Positions 59,617-64,000 of a DNA stretch of 64,000 bases are shown here, piece after piece; position 1 is the first letter of the stretch, and each line of letters starts with the position of its first letter. The DNA lies in the NCBI RefSeq assembly GCF_000005505.3, contig NC_016131.3:9693501-9757500 (forward strand), written 5' to 3'. The position numbers and the translations under genes are program-made. The DNA comes from Brachypodium distachyon. Taxonomy: Eukaryota; Streptophyta; Magnoliopsida; Poales; Poaceae. A model generated the notes under the pieces. It saw only the letters and a list, made by a program, of their open reading frames with translations, searched no databases and had not been told where the DNA came from.

Positions 59617-61790
59617 GGTCATTAGGCCTCTCACCCGACCTAAGCGCCATGGGCCTCTGGAACAAATTGCGGAGGAATCTCGGCCGAGAAGCTCAAGAGA
59701 CAAGTTTTTGCAGAAAGGCCTATAAACTTAGAAAAATAACAGAAGAAACGAGAAACATTGGAAAAATTCAAAAAAGACCTAGAAAATTTTAGGAAAGCCA
59801 GGAAAGTTCCAGAAAATTCAAAGAAAAATCTCCAAGACCAAGAAACAAAGCTAGAGCTATACAAGTTCTTATAGCTCAAGGAGGCTCCTACGGTAGTAAG
59901 AAAAAAAAATCTCTTATATGGATTAGACCTTGAAATCCAACGTGGAAACGATAAGTCGACAAGAATCAATTCCGATCAATGTACTAACGAGACATGGCAA
60001 TAGCCAGCAAGGCATCGGCAAGCCATGGTAAATTTGAAAGGTCTAAAAAAAAGAGGAAAAAAAAGGAGAGGCTAGAAACAAGAGTGGCATATGTTCGAGT
60101 TGATAAGCAAAATGGTCCCCTATGGACCATGAACCATATCCCTTATCCACTTTGTCCACCATAAGGCTGGACCGATTTTTTCACTCTTGCCCACACTTTC
60201 TCTCACACATTAAGTGTAACCATGGTCTTTTTTGTCATGGATCATATCTTATATAACCCCACATGGGGCATATAACCATTCACGCTCACATGGAATAAAA
60301 ACCAAAGGAAAAGGCTAGGACTCCAAAGGAACTGTATTCTCGAGATTCGGGAAGACATGTTCGGTCTAGACTTGAGGTCGGCTTGCGTTAGAATTCAGAG
60401 GGTGTCCTTACCTCGTTGCTCGGAAAGACCCGTTTGGTCCGAACCCAAGAGGCCCAAAGTACTTCTTGTCTCGTACCGAAAAGACTTATTCAGTCCTAGC
60501 TCGAGGCTAACAATCCGTTTGACTCTCTCCTAACATAGGACTAGGTCGCACTCTATGGAGGCGACTAAAACCTATTCGAAAACCATCTTTGTGTCAACCT
60601 TGCTGACTATACGATGACCTTCGCCCATAAGGCCGTCGTATACATACTGTTACGCTTTAATCAGCATGCATCGGTACCCCTTCTACTGTTAGTGCAACAA
60701 TAGAAGTTGAGGGTAAAAATAGATCAAACATCAGTGTATCATTGGAGAGGTAGAACATGTTGATTTTTTGAAATATATATATAAGGCACCAACTTTTCTA
60801 TTCTATTTGCATGATTGACATTGAATCTTTGATTATTACTCCTTCGGTTTCTTAATGTCTTTTGGGTGTCCTAAGTCAAACATTGCTGACTTTGATCGAG
60901 TTTGAGAAAAACATTATAGCAAATACAAACAAATGCAATATGGAAAATATCTGATAATGGTCCTAATAATACTAGTTTGAGTTTTGTGTTGCATATGTTA
61001 ATTTTTTTTCGTACAAACCTAATCAGAGATGACAAAGTTTAACTTGTGACAATTCCAAAATGTACAAATATTTCGAAATTGAGGGATACTTGCATACTTG
61101 CACTTGGTTAAAACTGCGGTGAGCTGTGTTGAGCCACAATATAAATGTATAATTATTATTTTTACGTTAAATCCAATATAAATACGTAAAGACGTGAGTG
61201 GAAAAATCCTAAGGGCCACTTTGGATCAAAGAAATTCTAAACGCATAAATTTGAAAGGCGCAAGAATAAGATGCCATGACATAGTAAACCCTCCAGAATT
61301 TAAAAGAGAAATCGGTAGTAATTGTTTGGTTGCATCACACGAAAAACTCATGAATTTTGCATAGTTGTCATGGACACAAATGAATTTTTCAAAAAATATA
61401 GTCTCTTTCTATAGTTCCTATAGGGGCGTAGGAAATCAATCGATGGAATTTTAGAGGATGAGTCATGTAAGAAAAAAAATTCAATGAAAATTCCTCGAAA
61501 ATTCTACGATCCGAAGAGACACTAAAATTGGAAGTTTGCGCCGATGTGCATTGATTTACAGCACGTGCTTGTGTTGTGTGTGTGTGGAGGAAAGGCTGGC
61601 GAACATGTCCGCTCTGCAGTTACCACTCCCCACCCAGCTCAAGCTCAGCTGGGACACCTCCCATCAAGTCTTGGTCAAGGTCGTCGCTTCCGGCCGTACC
61701 GGCGAGATGCGCCCACACTCTGCCGATGCGAGCTGCTCAGTCGACACACCTCGCAATTCTACCGGAGTAGTATTCCTCTCACACGACTAT
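59617..61790. other. Intergenic, probable degraded retroelement, no gene
   Basis: 59640-60700 contains repeated words such as CTCGAG, GGTCGGCTT and AAGACTTATTCAGTCC, with AGGCCCAAAG, in a style seen in decayed grass LTR elements. I cannot define LTRs or coding domains. A single Stowaway-like end (CTCCTTCGGTTTCTTAATG) lies at about 60840. From about 61540 the sequence is GC-richer and probably belongs to the NPR-type promoter. Confidence 0.4.
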
Positions 61791-61799
61791 TCTCCGGAC

Positions 61800-61845
61800 G
61801 ACGTCACACGCGGTGACGTCGAATAGGGGTCACCTGGCTGACGCC
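61800..61845. promoter_or_regulatory. TGACG (TGA-bZIP type) motif cluster
   Basis: Three TGACG half-sites lie within 45 bp: CGTCA at 61802-61806 (minus-strand TGACG), TGACG at 61814-61818 (as TGACGTC) and TGACG at 61839-61843. The first two are separated by 7 bp, the same gap as in as-1 elements though in inverted orientation. The cluster is about 600 bp upstream of the NPR3-type ATG. TGA bZIP factors bind such sites and partner with NPR proteins, so feedback control is a plausible inference only. Confidence 0.5.
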
Positions 61846-61849
61846 CTGG

Positions 61850-62437
61850 CCCCCTCGCCTGATCACCACTGCAAGCAAAGTTGCACGTTCTCGTCCCTTT
61901 CTTCCTTTCTTTACCTCGTGGAAAACTGGCCAAGAGGGGAATAGAAATAACAAGGGGAACGCGCGGATAACCTTTTTCCGACTAACCGCGAAATTTCCTG
62001 ATAAGAGCAAGCGCGGGCGGCGCCTCCGCGTTTGGTTCTTCATGTGTTTTGGGTGCAGATTGTGGTAGAGCAGCAACCTTGCTCCCAAATCCGCCTGAAT
62101 TTTGGGGTTCTTTTGGGTTAGTTCTTCTTCTTCCTCCGGGCCCCGGTTGCTGCGACTGCGAGAAATCTGCAAGTTGCTGACCTTTTTCTCTTTGAAGAGA
62201 TTCATGCTTCCTTCTTGACTTGAAACCTTTGTTTTTTTGTCTTTTCTTTGCATGTTAGTTTTGTTCTTGGAGAATTTGCCCCTTTTTAGACTTGGTTCCA
62301 ATCCAGTTTTGCAATCATTTGATCCCAGCAAGTCATAAACTATCTTGCGCGGAAGGCTTCATTCAGAGCATGTGACAAAAGGCTTTGCTATTTGGGGGCA
62401 AGAATCATGAGCTTCTAGAACCTTCTAGTCGTCCTCC
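61850..62437 (+). promoter_or_regulatory. Promoter and 5' leader of the NPR3-type gene
   Basis: The 590 bp before the ATG contain a T-rich leader (TTTTTTTGTCTTTTCTTTGC near 62230). The ATG at 62438 is the first in-frame start. No TATA box is obvious. Minus-strand frames here are open by chance. Confidence 0.35.
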
Positions 62438-64000
62438 ATGGAGACGTCGACCGTTACCTCCTCCTCTTCGCCGCCCCCATCCCCATCCCCGTCCCCGTCC
62501 CCGCAGGCCCCGCAGGCTCCGCCGGCCAACCTCGACGCCGTCAGCCTCGGCCGCCTCAGCGCCAACCTCGAGCGCCTCCTCGACCCGGCCTTCCTCAACT
62601 GCGCGGACGCCGAGGTCGTCCTTGCGGATGGAGGCGACGAAGCCACCGTCCCCGTCCACCGCTGCATCCTTGCCGCCAGGAGCAACTTCTTTCTCGACCA
62701 CTTCTCCTCGCTCTCCTCCCCCGCCGCCGGCGGCGGCAAGCCGCGGCTGGAGCTTGCCGAGCTGGTCCCAGGCGGGCGCCACGTCGGCCACGAAGCCCTC
62801 GTGGCCGTTCTCGGGTACCTCTACACTGGGCGCCTCAAGCCGCCGCCGCAGGAGGCCGCCATCTGCGTCGACGACCGGTGCAGGCACCAGGCGTGCCGTC
62901 CGGCGATAGACTTCGTTGTTGAGTCCACGTACGCCGCCTCCGGCTTCCAGATCTCCGAGCTCGTCTCGCTCTTCCAGGTAATAAGCAGAGATACTTCCAA
63001 GAGAAATTGCACAGTGCATATGTGAGTCGTCTGAGTTCTGACACTGCATTGCCCCAGTTATATTGGAAATGTGTAACTGTTCCTCATCCTTTTTGCTGAA
63101 AATAGTTGTGGAGTTATGCATCTAGAAGTGTGGAAGTTGCAATCCTAAGTTATAACTGCGACATTCTAATTTTGCAGCGTCGCCTGTCCGACTTTGTTAA
63201 CGAAGCTCTGGCGGAGGATATCTTGCCGATTATTCATGTTGCTTCCACCTGCCAGCTTCCAGACCTGCTCAATCAATGTATTCAAAGGGTTGCAGACTCG
63301 AGTGTTGACAGGCATTACCTTGAGAAGGAACTTCCAGGTGAAGCATTTTCCAGGGTCAAGGAGATTCGTCGGTATTCCCTGCATGATGAAACAGATGAGT
63401 CCACTCTGGACCCTGAGCATGCCAAGAGGGTAAGGAACATTCACAAGGCCTTGGATTCTGATGATGTTGCCCTTGTTGGCATGCTCCTAAAAGAATCTGC
63501 AATCACTCTGGATGATGCACATGCCATACACTATGCTGCTGCCTATTGTGAGCCCAAAGTGTTGGCTGGAATGCTGAATCTGGACTCCGCTAACGTGAAC
63601 CTGAAGAATGACAGTGGATATACACCACTGCATATAGCTTGCATGAGGCGAGAACCAGATATCATTGTTTCACTTATAGAGAAGGGAGCTTCCGTGCTGG
63701 AAAGGACACGAGATGGACGTGATGCTCTTACCATTTGCAAGAGATTAACAAGGGAGAAAGACTGCCGCAAGAAGTTAGAGAAATGTAAGGAGAGAAGCAA
63801 GGCCTACTTGTGCATTGACATCTTGGAGCAGGTGATTAAGACAAAGTCGTCCATCTCAGAGGAGCGTCTATGTGAAGAGGTTCAAATTGCCACTCCTTTG
63901 CTGGCAGATAATTTTCACATGAGACTCTTGAACTTGGAAAACAGAGGTTTGCATATATTATTTATTTTGATTTAATGTTTTGCAGTTAGCCATGTCGGCA
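62438..64000 (+). CDS. NPR3: NPR3/NH3-type BTB-ankyrin salicylate regulator, 3' truncated by window
   Basis: NPR-family protein. These proteins perceive salicylate, bind TGA transcription factors and act with CUL3 ligases to tune defence. NPR3/NPR4 types mostly repress. Exons seen are 62438-62977 and 63178-63946, giving 436 residues and one further base. The next exon is at or beyond the edge: an acceptor-like TTTTGCAG at about 63978-63985 may or may not be used. The BTB/POZ domain covers ~55-132 with VHRCILAARS. A C2HC zinc-finger-like group follows (C143, C148, H150, C153). Ankyrin repeats span ~265-370 (VRNIHKALDSDDVALVGMLL, GYTPLHIACMRREPDIIVSL). The visible end MRLLNLENR includes the Arg that, as I recall, matches the SA-binding Arg of NPR1/NPR4. 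The C-terminal transactivation and NLS part is missing. Similarity to rice NH3 is strong from memory. Confidence 0.92.

Noticed and set aside
62405..63121. 238-codon minus-strand frame opposite the NPR3-type exon 1
   Set aside because: Antisense shadow of a GC-rich, third-position-C exon, and it crosses the real splice donor.
1..64000. CRISPR array, rRNA, bacterial operon or viral insert
   Set aside because: No regularly spaced repeats, rRNA motifs, capsid or reverse-transcriptase-plus-movement-protein frames are seen. All recognised genes are intron-bearing plant genes.

Overview
This is plant nuclear DNA, most likely from a cool-season grass (Pooideae; Brachypodium or a Triticeae relative fits). 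The evidence is GT-AG multi-exon genes with GC-rich first exons, many TA-flanked Stowaway-type MITEs with CTCCCTCCGT ends, Tourist-like elements, Helitrons and a tRNA-derived SINE. I recognise six protein-coding genes and can place exon borders for all of them. As I recall, their order (NPR3-type, IRT-type ZIP, dUTPase, G-protein beta) matches a block of rice chromosome 3 read in the opposite direction. That match was not checked by search.

Layout. 1.9-8.6 kb (+): heterotrimeric G-protein beta subunit, six exons, with introns holding five MITEs. 10.0-10.7 kb (-): dUTPase, three exons, with consensus E2F sites upstream. 13.2-15.3 kb (-): ANP32-like acidic leucine-rich nuclear phosphoprotein, two exons. 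20.6-21.7 kb (-): BOI/SBP-type RING ubiquitin ligase, two exons. 21.7-38 kb: a long stretch without a recognisable intact gene, containing MITEs, a long-TIR element, a SINE with perfect target duplication and a small Helitron. 38.1-39.3 kb (-): a PORR-domain pseudogene broken by a stop and several frameshifts. 39.4-45.1 kb: MITEs, a 1.2-kb Helitron and a LINE RNase H remnant.

45.1-51.9 kb is a diverged tandem segmental duplication around an F-box-associated-type gene. Copy A carries a 1.1-kb Mutator-like element with a 9-bp target duplication and has lost most of the gene. Copy B lacks that insertion and keeps two exons of the gene. A complete 745-bp Helitron lies between the copies. 53.8-55.5 kb holds nested inverted-repeat elements directly upstream of an IRT1-like iron/zinc ZIP transporter (55.8-58.7 kb, +, two exons). 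From 62.4 kb to the right edge (+) is the 5' part of an NPR3/NH3-type salicylate-signalling regulator, cut by the window end, with a tight TGACG (TGA-bZIP type) motif cluster about 600 bp upstream.

The genes are independent housekeeping, signalling and transport genes and do not form an operon or cluster. I found no CRISPR array, rRNA, canonical tRNA or biosynthetic cluster, and nothing that I would call a new biological system. The most informative features are the dated transposon insertions, the segmental duplication, the pseudogene and the two promoter motif clusters.
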